Positions 20,587-35,000 of a stretch of 64,000 bases of DNA are shown here, piece after piece. The DNA lies in contig NC_064769.1 of NCBI RefSeq assembly GCF_011397635.1, positions 12,603,207 to 12,667,206 on the forward strand, given 5' to 3'. Position 1 is the first letter of the stretch. Each line of letters starts with the position of its first letter. Position numbers and translations under genes: made by a program. This DNA comes from Epinephelus fuscoguttatus (Eukaryota; Chordata; Actinopteri; Perciformes; Serranidae). Under the pieces are notes generated by a model. The model had not been told where the DNA came from, ran no database searches, and saw nothing but the letters and a program-made list of their open reading frames with translations.

Positions 20587-22238
20587 TGATGACCAATCCA
20601 CATTTTAATGAAGGTATCAATGTTTGTAAATGTGAATTTTTAATAGACTGGAAAACTAATCTGATTAAACATTTTAAGCTTTTTGATCAACTTCCTACGG
20701 AAACTTCACAATGCATCTGATGTTTAGGTCTACTTTTATTCAGCAACTTCTCATCAACATTGTCACCAACCAACAATATTCTTGATTAAGGTCATTTCTT
20801 TCACATTTGTGTCAAGACAAGATGGCGGATTCCTATTCTTACAGACAACAGTAAGCATTTTTATTTTCAAGTATGTTCATGGTAAGACGCAACTTAAATG
20901 AAAAACAACTGAAATGCGTGTATGAATCATTTTCCACCACAACATCCAAACCTCTTATTAATTTTAAAACCAAACTGAGAAATCAAAGGGTTGAGGTTTG
21001 TTTTCCATCACTCAGTCAGTCACACAGGTCCTGCTTCTCTGTCCTCAAATCAGTATTAAACAAACGGACTAAAACAGCAGGCCTATCAGTTTTATCTTTC
21101 CTCTCCGATGCGCTCAACATGCAATACTACATTTTAAGAATGATGGCAAAAACAACATACTAGTAGGAACATGCTAATAAACTGTTACAACAACATAAAA
21201 AAAAACAAAACACTGAGATCTTTTCCAGATGAACACAAACTGTAAGGCTGTTAATTAATTCATGCTGAAATCAAGTTTCAGGTTATAAACTGCCCTCATC
21301 TAAGAATGATGAGGTGAAACCTGACGACATCTGAGGATATTTCTACAAAGCAAATATAAAATAAAACTGACAATTGTTGCAAAAAGAAAGTTGCTAAAAA
21401 GGAAAGGGCCTTTGTTCATAATCTTGGCCCGGGGCGTATCTACAGACTCCGGAAATATGTGGGGTTTGAAGGCTCAGTACCACAAGGAAATGTGTATATT
21501 AAGTTTACCTTTAAGGGGTCCCATCGAACCTCAGACAAAAATATACTGTAGAATACCGTACTTACATGTTACAGTACTGAATTTCACATTAGTGTCATGC
21601 AAGAGCATAGTGAGTTTCTGCCATATTGAAGTATAAATCAGCCCTTTTAAAGAAGAGTCGGAGGGGCCGTCATGCTTTCATCTACAATAGTAGGTAATGT
21701 GTGATAGAAAATATACTTCTCTAGGCAAATATTTTCAGCAGTGAGTCCTTCATGTTGCCATCCGAGAGGCAAATTAATCTAATAACAAAAATGTTGATTA
21801 AGAAAAAGACATATTAATAAGCTAACTTGAAATAATGTTCTTCAAAGGCAATACAAAGGTGTGTATCCATCTGCAAAAAAGGGCTCTCACTGGTGATCAG
21901 AATGTGCCATATAGCAGCGTCTGTGCTGTCCAGCAGTGTTTAAAAGGACATTTTTCCATTTTGCTATTCCCTGTTGCATAATTTGTTGAGCTGTTGGTGT
22001 CGAGTGCCTGGTGCTCAGGACGTTGACATGCTGAGAAACCAAACCACACACCGCCGCCGCTGCCGCTCAAAATACTCAAAACATATTTACCAGCTTTTAC
22101 TAAGATTTCTTGTGAACTTATTCTGAAATGTTTCATTCCTCAAAGCAACAGATACTGAAATGACTTGTGATCTGAGGGCCACAGACTCTAATGTCATGCT
22201 AACATCACATCTGCTGCCACATAAAGTAAGGAGCACAT

Positions 22239-22244
22239 TTTATT
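22239..22244 (-). terminator. dolk polyadenylation signal candidate
   Basis: AATAAA on the minus strand about 225 bp past the dolk stop codon. Other minus-strand signals further on cannot be excluded. Confidence 0.5.
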
Positions 22245-22467
22245 TAGTGTCCCACTGGTGTGGTGACTTAACGATTACTCAGCTTGATTAAGCTGTCAGC
22301 TCTTTCCTTGTGCTGATCAGTCCACTGATTCCTACAGAGAATTCTCTTAGTTCTACTATCACGTTTTGATTTTTCTTACACTTTCTCCAAATTCATCATC
22401 TTTCTTCCCCCTAGAAAGAGCTGAGGACAGTGGGAGAGATCGGTTTTTGTTTGTGCCATCTGTCCAG

Positions 22468-24039
22468 TCAAAGCAACAGCAGGATGAAGAGGTAGAGAGG
22501 GAGTAGGAGGTTGTCTATTTGAGAGGTGTATGCTTCCAGCATGGCCACCAGAGTGATAGAGCCAACAATCCACGAGTAGGTGGAGTTCAGATTGATGCTC
22601 CCATCAAAGATGAGAAACATGGCCACAGCGATGATCTGGGCGAACACAGAGGTTGCAGTCCCCTCCATGGTTTTCTTAGTGCCAGGCCAACGGATCTCCC
22701 CCATGGTGCTGCCGAACACGGATGCCACGGTGTCTCCAACCCCCACGGCCAGCACACCTGCGTAAGGCACAAGACCCCCTGCACCGGGAAGTACCCCCTT
22801 AGGGGCACAGGGCCCGGGGAACAGCCATACGGGCAGGGACATGCCTAGCAACAGGTAAACGTGGGTCAGGATAAGAGGCCCAGAGTCCCTCTCATCCAGG
22901 AACAAGGTGAGCAGCTGCCTGAGCAGCTGACCCAACGGCCTGATCCGGAAGTAACGCACGTACTCCAGGAACAAGAAAACCGCCAAGCAACCCACAGACG
23001 CCACGTGAAGCAGCTGCCTGTCGTATATCAGTCCTGGAACATATGTGGCCACTACAATCAGATGGAAGTACTTCCTGACAACAGTCGAGGCCTGGTGCTT
23101 CTTGGAGCCTGACTGGCGCTGGTAGTTCTGGTGTAGCACAACACAAGTGGCCACAACAGCTAAAAACACCCAGTACCCCAAAAGACAAAGTCTTCTGTCG
23201 TTTAACGTAACGAAGTCTAACAGCCACATGATGGGGTGCCGGCCGATGAACAGGGAGAGCCATGGCATGAGGATACCCAGACCCAGAACGGCTGTCATCA
23301 TGTGAAAGAAAAGTGATGACACCCAGGTCTCAGACTCCATGAAGCAGAAGAGCAGGGCAAAGAAAACACCGAGCAACAGTGAGCCCACCACTACCACCGG
23401 TAGGAAGTAGTTCACTGGATCACCTTTGACCTCTGCCAGGTTCAGTGAGCGCTTGATGAGCTGGTTGACGATGAAACTGATTCCTCCGACAATGAGGAGT
23501 GCCTCTCCCGGTGTGAAGCAGCGTGGCAGCAGGTAAAGCACAATCAGGCAGAGATAGACAAAGATCAGCAGCACCTCTAGGACCTCGATGACCTCAGACA
23601 CCGTCAGCGTCTGTTTTGTCGTGTAGAGAATTGCACTGCCGGCCATGCCTGCGATGACACAAGTGTTGGTGGGCACAGGTCTAGTGATGCCCAGCGCAAT
23701 CAGAGAGAGAAACAGAGCCAGCATCATGCCTGTGATGGTGACCACCATGGAGAAGCGCTCAAAGTAGACATTCCCTGAGGCTGAGCACTTTTCTTTCAGC
23801 GCCAGGCCCAGCAAAGGCATCACCATGGAGGCCGGGACGATGCCGCTGTTCGCCGCAGGACGGAACTGGAACACAGCGCCCCCTGACCTGAGCAGACGGT
23901 CCCATTTGTGCTGTACGTAGAAAGCCTGGATGAAGAGGGCTATGCTGCACCAGGAGTGCTGGTTCCAGACCACCATGTGGACGCACAGCACCACAGCCAG
24001 AACTACAGAGGACTCCACGTACACTGGGTTGATCTGCAT
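22468..24039 (-). CDS. dolk: Dolichol kinase
   Basis: A single open exon codes 523 aa (human DOLK 538 aa, also encoded by one coding exon). The enzyme transfers phosphate from CTP to dolichol in the ER membrane, giving the lipid carrier for N-glycans, C- and O-mannose and GPI anchors. The protein is almost wholly hydrophobic membrane segments. Family landmarks are [72 protein letters not shown] and, in the CTP-binding part at about residues 433-461, [15 protein letters not shown] with [11 protein letters not shown]. The frame stays open upstream to 24141, but the only ATG there is at 24039, giving [14 protein letters not shown] chose that. A plausible acceptor at about 24183 (CTTTTTTCTAG on the minus strand) suggests an upstream noncoding exon. 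Start choice shortens the N-terminus relative to human. Confidence 0.97.
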   Translation of the reverse strand: MQINPVYVESSVVLAVVLCVHMVVWNQHSWCSIALFIQAFYVQHKWDRLLRSGGAVFQFRPAANSGIVPASMVMPLLGLALKEKCSASGNVYFERFSMVVTITGMMLALFLSLIALGITRPVPTNTCVIAGMAGSAILYTTKQTLTVSEVIEVLEVLLIFVYLCLIVLYLLPRCFTPGEALLIVGGISFIVNQLIKRSLNLAEVKGDPVNYFLPVVVVGSLLLGVFFALLFCFMESETWVSSLFFHMMTAVLGLGILMPWLSLFIGRHPIMWLLDFVTLNDRRLCLLGYWVFLAVVATCVVLHQNYQRQSGSKKHQASTVVRKYFHLIVVATYVPGLIYDRQLLHVASVGCLAVFLFLEYVRYFRIRPLGQLLRQLLTLFLDERDSGPLILTHVYLLLGMSLPVWLFPGPCAPKGVLPGAGGLVPYAGVLAVGVGDTVASVFGSTMGEIRWPGTKKTMEGTATSVFAQIIAVAMFLIFDGSINLNSTYSWIVGSITLVAMLEAYTSQIDNLLLPLYLFILLLL

Positions 24040-24992
24040 GGCTGCAGGGTGGAGGCTCACAGGGGAGGGAGGAGGGTTGATCTGAACAGATGGTCTGCAA
24101 CAATGAAGGCCTTCTTCTGTCACTTCCTCTCTCTGGCACACTTCATCCTTTGGCAGCCACTTTTCACTTGCTAGGGATGTCTAGAAAAAAGGGGGAAATG
24201 AAATCAGTCAGGTTTCTATTCAAAAAGAAATCACCACTGAATAGAATAATAAAAATAATTTGCTGAGTTTAGTAACTGTGAGTCTGAGTGTACTGAGTCC
24301 ATGAGTCATCTTAGCTTATCCTGACAGTGAACCTTGCTCCTGCTTTATCTGCTTTCGGTCATGAACCATGGCCACACTGAACACTCACCAAGTCAGTGTG
24401 AAATCCACCCAACTATCCCAGCACGTGAATGAGACCCCAGGAGACATGCATGCCCTCTCTACATCAGCTGCAACCTTTTGTTCCCGTTCAAGGGGGAGTG
24501 TAGATTGGACAGAGTTTTCACTGGGCTGAATCAGCTGTGAAGGTTGTGTTGACACATGGCCGTCACATCTTGACGAATAAATAATATGTTAAAGAAAACT
24601 GTCACATCCATGCTAATAGAGCCCAGTGAGGCCAGCTACCCCTCACCAAAGTGTCAAACGCGTCCCATGTACAAGCCAAGGATGCTGCAACCTCGGACAG
24701 CATCAAGCTAGCGGTGAAATACAGCTGAGTTATCACAACGCCACACACAGCAAACTGCTGGAGGAGCGGGAATTAAGCCCACGGTCACAAAGACAAGCGT
24801 ACGTACCACATATGTGCAGTGTTATCTGGACGGCAGAGCGGTGTGTGATGAATAGGTGACGTCCTTTTTTAGCTGATTTCTTTCCTTTGTCAGCTGTCGC
24901 TTCTCACACCCAGTAGGAGGGGGCCATATTTGACAGCCGGGTCACGTGGTCCAACCGTAAAAATATCTCTTAAAGGCGTGGTTTACATTGTT

Positions 24993-25087
24993 TTTATTTA
25001 TTTATTTATTTATATATTTTTGATATATTATTATCCTATTGCGTCGCATACTACTACTGCATATTTAATTTAATTTAATTTATTTTT

Positions 25088-25118
<31 letters not shown>

Positions 25119-25120
25119 GC
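24993..25120. repeat. AT-rich (ATTT)n microsatellite cluster
   Basis: Runs of TTTA/ATTT units at 24993-25015 and 25060-25115 with TATAT between. Confidence 0.85.
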
Positions 25121-25144
25121 TACACCATTACTTGCATTATAGCC

Positions 25145-25630
25145 AGTGGTGGAAGAGGTACTCAGATTTTACGTAGAAGAAATAATATCACAGTGTAGAA
25201 ATACTCTGTTACAAGCAAAAAGTAAAGTTAAAGTACAAAACTAGTAGCATAACAATATACTTAAACTACTATAAGTAAAAATTCTTATTTTGCAAAATGG
25301 CCCATTTCAGAATAATATATATATTATTAGGGTTTAATTACTGATGCATTCATGTGTTCATCGCTTTAATTTTGCAGCTGGTAAATGTGGAGCTAGTTTA
25401 AATGTACTTATATATATATATATTTTAAATACTGCTGGGTTACTTGCAAATCATCAGCTACCCAGTAAAACCTTATTCATACAATAATATAATATAATAA
25501 TTAATTTATTGAATGTATATTTTATTGAATCTGCAGAGTAAGTGAAGCTGTCAAATAAATGTACTGCAGTAAAAAGTATAATATTTGCCTAATTGCCTAT
25601 GAGATGTAGTGGAGTAAAAGTATAAATGGG
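25145..25630. repeat. Interspersed repeat, family B
   Basis: Starts AGTGGTGGAAGAGGTACTCAGATTTTACGTAGAAG and contains repeated AAAGTA/TACTT strings, ending near GTAGTGGAGTAAAAGTATAAATGGG. I recognise this as a very common fish repeat; a second, interrupted copy is at 17195-18110. Confidence 0.7.
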
Positions 25631-25842
25631 TAGAAAAAATCTAAATAAAATAAAAATTATCATAAAAAAGAAATAATAAAAAAAAAATCAAATAAAGTGA
25701 AGTGCCTAAATTTTGTACACTGCTCCTATTTGAGTGATTCCTGACACAGCCCATACGATGGCAGTAATGTAACAGTAACAAACACCAGCGAAGAAGAAGG
25801 CGCTTACGACAACGATGACGACCCAGCACAACAACCAATCCC

Positions 25843-28800
25843 ATGGCAGAAACGAAGATGGCGGAATCGGAGTTGAGCGTCAGGTAGGCTGATAGCATCA
25901 AACTTTAGCTGAGGTCTACGTTGTTTGAATAGTTTTAAAAGTATTTACCAGCAGGTTAACATGTCTACACGACACGTCTCTTTGTAACGCTCTATCCGCA
26001 GCAACATTTATATTTGAACAGTGTGCCTGTTGAGCTGTTAGCACCACGCTAACTTAGCTTAGCAAGTGCTAACAGTCGAACATTTGAATGGCGGTGTGTG
26101 TCAGCCGCATGTCAACAACAGCATGTCTATGAAGTGACTTGTAAACTTAAATCTGGTCATTGAACAAGTCGGAGAGCAGGCGCTTGTTTTTCTAAATAAA
26201 GTACAACACAAGTAGCTCAAATAATCGACCATGGTTAGTTGTGACAAAGAAGAAGAGACTAACGCTAGTGTTTGAGCATGGAGAGGACAATACGTTAGTT
26301 TAGTTTATCTGAATAGAAAACCTAGCTCTTCGCATTAGCTCAATTTGAAGATGGACATATGAGCCAAATAAAGTATATTTTCCTGTCGGTTCATATGAAT
26401 TGCCAATGTATACGTTAAAGTGTTAGGGTATTTTAAATGCATCCTTGAGCTTTACACTCTGTCAAATATGAAGCGTAACGTTACAGCAACACAAATGACT
26501 TAGTCAGTCTTATTTTGGGCTTTAACGCATGCTTCTATGTATTCATAACCTTTTTCTATCGGCTTTGAAGATGTAGTGGAAACTGCATCAACTCTCTATC
26601 ATTTTAATATCTACATTAACAGTTTCACAGCTGGTGCATACAAAGCTGAGCAACTTTTTAATAATAGAATTACAAGACATACATGTTTCTTTTTGCCTTA
26701 GCCAATTGAATGCCTGACAGACCAAATTATTTTACCAGCGATGTAAAAAGAGTAGCTTCTAGGGGTGGAAATCACCAGTGGCCCCCTTGATACCATGGCA
26801 GTACTCAAGTCACCACACAATATTGTTGCTATTTTAAACATTTTGCGATATACTGAGTATTGCAATAATATACATTCTAGATTTTTTCAACAGTACATTA
26901 TGTAAAAGTAAAAATTTGTCATCATCTGTTTTATCTAATAAGATAAAGTCTGTCACTTAAGTCATTTTTATTGCAGCAAAATATATCTAGTGGGCTGACC
27001 AAGCAATTGATTTATTATTCTAGTACACTACCATTTATTTGTATTTGCAATATTAATAATTAATGAATTAAAAAAAAACCTGGTATCAGTGTATTGATAC
27101 AATATTGCCACACAAAATACAGTGATAAGGTGATGTATCGATTTTTTTCCCGCCCCAAAAGCTTCTGCAGTATATAAGTATATTAAAATGTCTGACAGTT
27201 CACACATAAATATCAGTGTATATCGTCATAATGCCCACCTCTTATCTGCCTATTAGCTCAAAATGTGTTTCGACATGCAGCTGAGGTGATTGTTACTCTC
27301 CTCTGTGATATACATTACTATCAATTATCTCTCTGTTAAAATATACCTGTTATTCTCTCAGGAGCTGTCGAGAATTATGGACCATATTGCTGGGAAGATC
27401 TGCATTACGAGAGCCGGTATGTCTTTCTGTCACATGTCCTTATATGCAAGAGTGTCCAGCTACCATAACAGCATAGAGGTTGAATCAGAGTTCATGATAG
27501 GCTTGTCTTTAGGGTGTTAAATGGTCTCATCAGTACTACTGGAATATATATATATATATATTTTTAAGTGTTTGTATGTATATATCACAGAAATATTAGT
27601 ATTAGTCAGTTACTTTATCATACTTATAAAGAAAAAATATATATTGTCTATCCACAGCATATTGTTTCTGAGATAGTCTTCTCATTATGAATTTTCTTGA
27701 CTGGCACAGGCTCAGATAGAGGCAGAGCTCGACAGACACTGGGACAGACTGCATCAAGGACTCAGTTACTATAAGCCACCCAGGTATGTCACAGTTATTT
27801 TGATCTCAATTTTCAATCCTCTACTCCTGTTCCTAATAGCAGAAAGGTAATTGTCAGCATCACTTTCTTTAGCTCATCCTCTGCTGGGAAGGTGAAGGAA
27901 AACAAAGATGTTGCACAACCGTTGAAGGATTTTGGTCTCAGGATCAGTAAAATATTGGTAAGAGTTAAAAATGTCTACTTGTTTTTAAAAGATGTGATTC
28001 ACTGTCTTTATTTGGTGGTACATTTCATGATGACATCATATTGATTTAATGCTTTGATAATGTTTCAGGGTCTTGATGAGCAACAGAGTGTGCAGCTTTT
28101 ACAGTGCTATCTACAGGAGGACTACAGAGGAACCCGGGATTCGTTAAAGGTGTCTGTTCCCAACTAGATTTTTTTTGGTGTAGTTGTGTCTGAAATCTTA
28201 CCGTAATTGCGCAACATACAAAAAATATGCAGTTTTTACAGAAATATGTTAATGGAAAAAGTATCACCTAGTTGTGATTTTTTCAGTGACACTGTGTTTT
28301 GTATGTGGGATTAAATACTGCAATCACTGATGCAATGAATTAAAGTCACAATAAGGAGTAAAAAAAAAGATTGCAAGAAGATACTATGAAAGATTTTCAG
28401 ATGTTGGCTAACAGAGTCTTCCGTACAGGTTGTTCTCAAGGATGAGCGACAAAGCCAGGCACTGCTGCTGAAGGTCAGTTTGGAGATCTGCAACTGTTTA
28501 CACTTGCTGTATTGTTACACTTAAGACAACTTGATAGTCATACTTATTGGACTACATATGAAAGTATGGCTGTGTATGTATTCACAGGTAGCTGACTATT
28601 ACTATGAGGAACGCATGTGTCTGCTCAGATGTGTCCTGCTTTTGCTGACATACTTTCAAGATGAGCGACATCCCTACAGGGTAAGAAGCAGCTGGATTTG
28701 GTCATAAAATTGGAGTACACAGCTTTGTACGTGCATTCCTCACTTATGTTTATGTGTTGTTGCTTCTGTAAAATAACTCGGGGTGTGTTTGTTTTCGTCC

Positions 28801-31800
28801 AGACTGAGTATGCTAACTGTGTAAATAAATTGGAGAAGGACCTGGTGAGCAAGTACCAGTCACAGTTTGAGAACCTCTTCAAAGCAGAAGCACCAACATG
28901 GGAAACTCACGGAAACCTCATGGTGATAATTTGATTCATATGTTTTGTTCATACGTAATTATCACATATTATGCACATTTTTTTTCTGTTTGACTCGAAG
29001 GCCATAACTGATGGTGGTCAGTCAAAGCGTGTAACATAGTTTTCGTTCTTTTACATTAAGACGGAGAGGCAGGTGTCACTATGGTTCCTGCAGTGTCTGA
29101 GAGAACAGTCTCTGCTGCTTGAGATCATCTTTCTGTATTACGCCTACTTTGAGATGAGCCCGTCTGACCTGCTGAGCTTCACCAAGATGTTCAAAGAACA
29201 AGGCTTTGGTTTGCGGCAGACCAACAGACACCTAGTAGACAAGAGCATGGACGCACTGGTTGACCGCATCGGGTAAGAGCACCTCAATAGTGTTTGTGAA
29301 ACTCATGTCTAAAGTGAGCTGGACAGTGTAAATGCCGTTTTGTGGTATGTGAAACTAAAAACGTGCTGCAGTGTACCAGTAATTAAACAGAGGGAAAGTA
29401 CTGTGTCAGCTACTATGATTTCATTTTTAATTTTGTGTTTTATCTAAGAACATATAACATAAGCCAGTGTTCTTTGTAGAGATTCCTTAAATTTGTTCCT
29501 AAAGAATTGTGACCAAGATATTTACTGGATAGGACAATCACAATTGGAAATGAAACTTGTCTGCATACTTGGTGTGATGGCATCACCACCAATATATCTA
29601 GTACAACATTTAACCATTTAACTATTTATTCCCTGTATAGTCTTTCATGTCTTGTATGTTTTTTTTTGCCTGCAGATATTTGAGCTCTCTTATTCTGGTT
29701 GAGGGAATGGACATAGACTTCCTGCACAAGTGTGCCCTGGAGGACTGTACAGAGCAACATCAATTCGCTAGTGCTCCTGAAATCATAAAGGTTTGACCTG
29801 AATCTCTGAATGCAGCAGACATAGATATTCTGTCATGTAAACATAGAGCAATCATACTCTACCATGCAGTGTGTGAACTGTGCGTGTAGAACAAACTACA
29901 CAGACATCTGAACTTCAATATTTCCTCTGTTTTCTTCCAGGAGATGGATCAGCTGCTACTGACATTTGGTGACATCCCTCATCACGGGCCAGTGTTGCTG
30001 GCCTGGGTCCTGCTGAGACACACTCTACGACCAGATGAGTCCAGCCCTGTGATCAGGAGGATAGGCAACACTGCCCTGCAGCTGGAGGTGTTCAAGTACA
30101 TATCAACCATGCTGAAAGGCCTTGGAGTCTCAGGGAATAATGTAAGAAAACATAAATACACACTTGGGTCAGATTAAAGTTCGTATAAAGGTAGAAAAAC
30201 ATCTATAACTTTTAATTGAAGAAACTGGTCTCTCTTTAATGATTACTTTCTCTCACTTGGGATGATCAAGTTTTTTTTTGCCCTGATCTAGATCCGAAGC
30301 ATTCAATATTAAGTATCTGCTGATATTGAGTCCCAACCCGATGCGTCTATTTTCCAGATTAAGTAGCTACTTTAAAGTTCATAGTAATTAAAATCGTATT
30401 AATTACATTAATAAATTACTCTTATTACTCTTATCCTATTCTGCTCACTGGGATTTTGTTGCACTTTTAGTTGCATTGTGAGTGTTTGCGGGGAAACATT
30501 AAGCACCACAGATGACAGCAAAATGTAAGAGACTCTCCCTGAATTGGAATTAAACCAGTGCTTATAACTTTGATAAAATACATTACATTGCAACATCTCT
30601 ACTTTTCACAGCCACTGAAAGGGTTCAGAGAAGGCTTTTGGTTTTTCTCCACCAGCTACTTAAATGCAATCACATGGGGCCTCAGACCTAAATTAGCCTC
30701 TAATGAGATAGCTAGAATGAAAACCATCTGGCTGTACAGAAACATGCTGATTAGTTAGAAACTGAGCTAAATCAGACTTCTGGTTTTATAACCATACTCC
30801 TCAAGCTGTTGTTTATAGCTGCAGTACAGCTAGACATTGAAGTGAAGACAGTGCACTGAGAAAATATACATGTACTCTAAAACACAACAGCTTTGCTAAA
30901 CGATGTTTGTGGGAACGCTGAAAATGCCAAAATTAACAACTGAAAATAAGTGTCTTTAAAAAACTGTAACATTTTGTGCAGCAAAAATGTACGCATACCA
31001 GTAGATACCAATGTCTGTTCTCAGATGTGTATGTGGTCTGTTATACTACACTAATTTTATCTGTCGACCTTGATCTCTTTTTCTCTCCAGTGCACGGCAA
31101 GCACAGCAAAGATGTGTGTCTACGGTCTCCTCTCATTTGTGATCACTTCTTTTGAAGAGGAAAGTCTACAGGTATACATCCAGGTTTTACATGTTGAACG
31201 TTACTTACTCACATTCATATTTGTGACCTGGATCTGTAACTTGTCTTATCATAATGCATCTAACAGACTGGCGGTGTGGCGACACAGTGCTCTCACCTGA
31301 TTGATGCTGCTTGTGAGGTCCTCTCTGCTCCCAGTCTGGCTGAAGTCTTTTGGGAAATGGTGAGATGAGAAGGTTTTGTCGAGATATAATTGGATAAAAA
31401 CTAGGGATGCACCAATTCCATTTTCAGACCTGATACCGATACCTGGGCTTTGGGTTACGTCAAACGTCAACGTCAAATTAACTGTATGGCTCACTGAAAG
31501 GAAGTGACTGTGATCATCCATTAATTTGTAAGGCAACATCAGGCTTGACTTAAACATTGACATTGACATGAATACATAGAAATAAATTTAAAAAACCTTA
31601 GCTCTCTCAGCTATGTGGCTTGCTGGCACGCTGCTGGGGCATGACGTAGTTCATGTAGTATGTGTAATCAGACATAAACAAAGAACTTAATTGAAAAGAT
31701 CCACCCCATTGTCACTAATATCCCATCCAGCTATGTCAGTCAGTATCGGCCTGATTATACAAGATCAGTATCAGATCGGTGCATCCTTGCAAAACAAATA

Positions 31801-31984
31801 ATGTCAACTGTTGATCACGTGTCCTGTTTCCCAAATAAAAAATCTCTAGAAGCCGAACATGGGATTGGGAATGATCCTGGACAGTGCAGTCGGGATGTTC
31901 CCCCATAAGATCGGACCACTGTTGCAGCTTCTAACTGCACTTCTGTCAAACAAGTCAACTGTGAAAAAGGTAAATTTCACACAT

Positions 31985-32033
<49 letters not shown>

Positions 32034-35000
32034 TATTCAACTTTTCCGTAAATGATTGAAGAATGTCTTTTTTATTCTTTTTTTTCTCTCTGGGACAGGT
32101 GTACAACTTTTTGGATAAGATGTCCTTCTACACTCAAGTTTACAAACATAAGCCCAATGACATAATTTCCAAGGATGATGAGACACTGTGGAGGAGACAA
32201 ACACCTAAACTCCTTTACCCTCTTGGTTAGTCTCTTTATTCTGTTTGTTACTCTGACATTTGAACACAGTGTAGTCACAGTGTATAAAGGGAAACTTGAT
32301 GGGAAACTTGAAAAACAAAAAAACAAAACAACTTAAAAATGAACAATTCTCTCCCAAATTCAAAAACTAGAGTGCTAAAGCTCAATTGTTTTGATGTCAT
32401 AAGATATAAAGTCCGGAGCTGCTCCGTAGTGAATGAATTGGAAAATATGTTATAGATGATACTGAGACCATATGGGTACATTTTCTGTTACAGAAGAGAT
32501 AACACTACTAAAGAATAAAGCTCATTTGGGTATTAAAAAGAAAACAAAAATTCTGTGGTACCACAAAATCAGTCTCCCATTCATCATTTATGGAGCAGCT
32601 CCAGACTTTGTACTTGATGACATCACAAGTTTGAGACTGACTTCTCTGGTTTCTGGTTTTGAGAGAGTAGCTCATGTTCACAAATATTAATACAACATTT
32701 CTAGGTCATGAAAACAGAATATAGGAATTCTCAATGTAAAAGATTTTTTTCTTTTTCCTGTTTCTGGTATGTAACATGCCTTGACTGAAACATGTCATCT
32801 CAACCATCAGGCACAGGGCAGACTAATCTGTGGATGCCACAGGGAGTGCTGGGCCAGGTGATGATCGCAGGTGAGCAGGGCTATGTGGTTCGCTGGGACC
32901 ACTCCTATAGCTCCTGGACTCTCTTCACCTGTGAGGTGGAGATGCTGCTCCATGTTGTTTCAACTGCAGGTACATAACTTTTCTTTCATATCAACAACCA
33001 GATTGTTATATTTTAAAGAATGAGACTGACACAATTTATATTTTTGTTGTTAAATCTCACAAAAAGACCACAACCAATAATGTGTCTCAATACTGTAGGA
33101 ATGCAACTAATGGACACTATCAATTGTGTTTTGACTGAAATAATACCCAATGATCATCACAACTTATCATCATAGTCCAAAGTAGGATCATCAAACTGTC
33201 TTTATATTAATCAACAGCCAAAAAGACCATAAACTATTCATTTTATAATAAAGAAAAAGAAATGTTTACTGTATCCAGCAAATGTTTAGTTTTTTGGTTA
33301 CGTCAGTTGACAGTTTTTTAAACTTCCTCTCTTTATTTCAGCATACTTAATTTACCAACGTCTTTTCTTGTGCTAGATGTAATAGCTCACTGTGCACGTG
33401 TGAAGCCCATCCTGGATCTGGTCCATAAGATCATAAGCACAGACTGGACTGTGTCGGATTGTCTGTTGCCTCTCACTTCACGCATCTATATGTTGCTGCA
33501 GAGGTAAATTAACCTTACAGACACACCTATTAAACTCTTAAAGTGGGTTAATTATTTTATAGTATAGAATTAATTTCTCTTTCCATTTGTCTGTTTACCG
33601 TCTGTTAGGTTAACGTCAGTCATCAACCCTCCAGTGGACGTGATCGCCTCCTGTGTGAACTGCCTCTCCGTACTGGCTGCAAGGATGCCAGGCAAGGTGA
33701 GTTTGCTGGGAACTTTCAGTGTGAACAGGAGGAAAAATCAAGGATTTAAAGTCATTGGGCCTCATGCATGAAATGTGTGTACGCACAGATTTGGTCTTAA
33801 ATTGTGTGTGCGAACCATTTAAGAATTTTTGTGGCATTTATCAGTACTTGCGTACTTCCTGCATGTTATTAGGCAAGATGAAATTTTAAGGGTGTCCTAG
33901 ATCACAGGTAAACCAATATGCACAAAAGCCAAATTGCATTTTGTGCTGTGAAATATTAATAATGTTGATTTTTTTTAAAAAAAAATTACATGATGAAAAC
34001 ACAGAATAAAACGTTTCCTACATTTATTTTTTCATTTGAAGGGGAATACTACCTTAATTAAGAATTACATATATACTATATTATATATATTGCATATATA
34101 AATATGTAATTTATAGTTACACAGATAGTTATATACATATGTTATTTCTGTGTCCTGTGAATACTTAATCAATCAAAAGAATAACGTATGAATTTTGAAA
34201 ATGGTTGAAGTTTCCCTGTCATAATTTGAAATGTTTAGACTGTTTGACTATTAGGTCTGGCGTAAATGAAAAAATTAGACTAAACCCACATGCTCTGTCT
34301 CTCACACCTGCACAAACACATGCCCGCCCTTACACTCCCCCCAGAAACTGACACACTATTATTTTCTTTTGTCTGAGTTTAACGTTACCTATCAAATGTC
34401 AGATTGCTAACTGCAAATTGCATGGCCACACATCCACTTTCCAATAGCATGCAATTAACCAACATACTCAGGAGGGTAAGAAAAGACTATCTGACTGCTG
34501 TCAGCGCACATTTCATAAATTGACAGTTTCATAAATTTTCTTATTTTCCTCTTATTGTTTTATGCAAAAACATATTTGAAGAGAAAAGTATGAGAGCATT
34601 AATTCATAAAGTTCATTGTTCTTGAATCCTCCTCACACAGCGCATCTCTCTTTTGTTTTTGTTTTTTATCTTCAGGTGTGGTCCAGTTTGCACCACACAG
34701 GTTTCCTCCCCTTTGCCTCCAACCCTTTGACCAGCATGTCTCAGTGTGTAAGGTAAAGTAAAAAGCTCACACTGTGCTTCTCATTAATGTTTAACTTGCC
34801 TGGTAAATGTCAGACTTTTTTCTTCGAAGACAATTAAAAAGTATTGGACAAAACTTTTTATAGCGCTGAAGGGATGAAGGCAGGTAACTACGGCAACCTG
34901 CTGGTCCAGATTGAGCAGCCCAGAGGGGAGTATGCTGTGACCATCGCCTTCCTTCGTCTGGTTACAACCCTGGTCAAGGTAACAGTTTAAATAAGATGTA

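Larger units (their letters stand above)
20386..22467. other. Convergent 3' region, phyhd1 and dolk
   Basis: Between the two stop codons lie the 3' untranslated regions of phyhd1 (+) and dolk (-). An AATAAA on the plus strand at 20581-20586 is about 200 bp past the phyhd1 stop. An AATAAA on the minus strand at 22244-22239 is about 225 bp past the dolk stop. Between them I see no ORF with splice or family support and no structured RNA. Confidence 0.7.
24040..25842. promoter_or_regulatory. Divergent dolk/nup188 promoter interval
   Basis: The dolk and nup188 start codons are 1.8 kb apart in head-to-head orientation. The dolk side holds a likely 5' UTR intron (acceptor near 24183) and a block near 24890-24960 with a palindromic E-box CACGTG at 24943-24948. 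The nup188 side has AAGATGGCGG (25855-25864), a YY1-type motif overlapping the first codons. Between them sit an ATTT microsatellite and an interspersed repeat. Transcription starts are not determinable from sequence, so a shared promoter is only possible. Confidence 0.5.

Noticed and set aside
24040-24141. N-terminal extension of dolk by 34 codons
   Set aside because: The upstream frame begins with GTG, has no ATG before 24039, and does not resemble the family N-terminus; it is better explained as 5' UTR.
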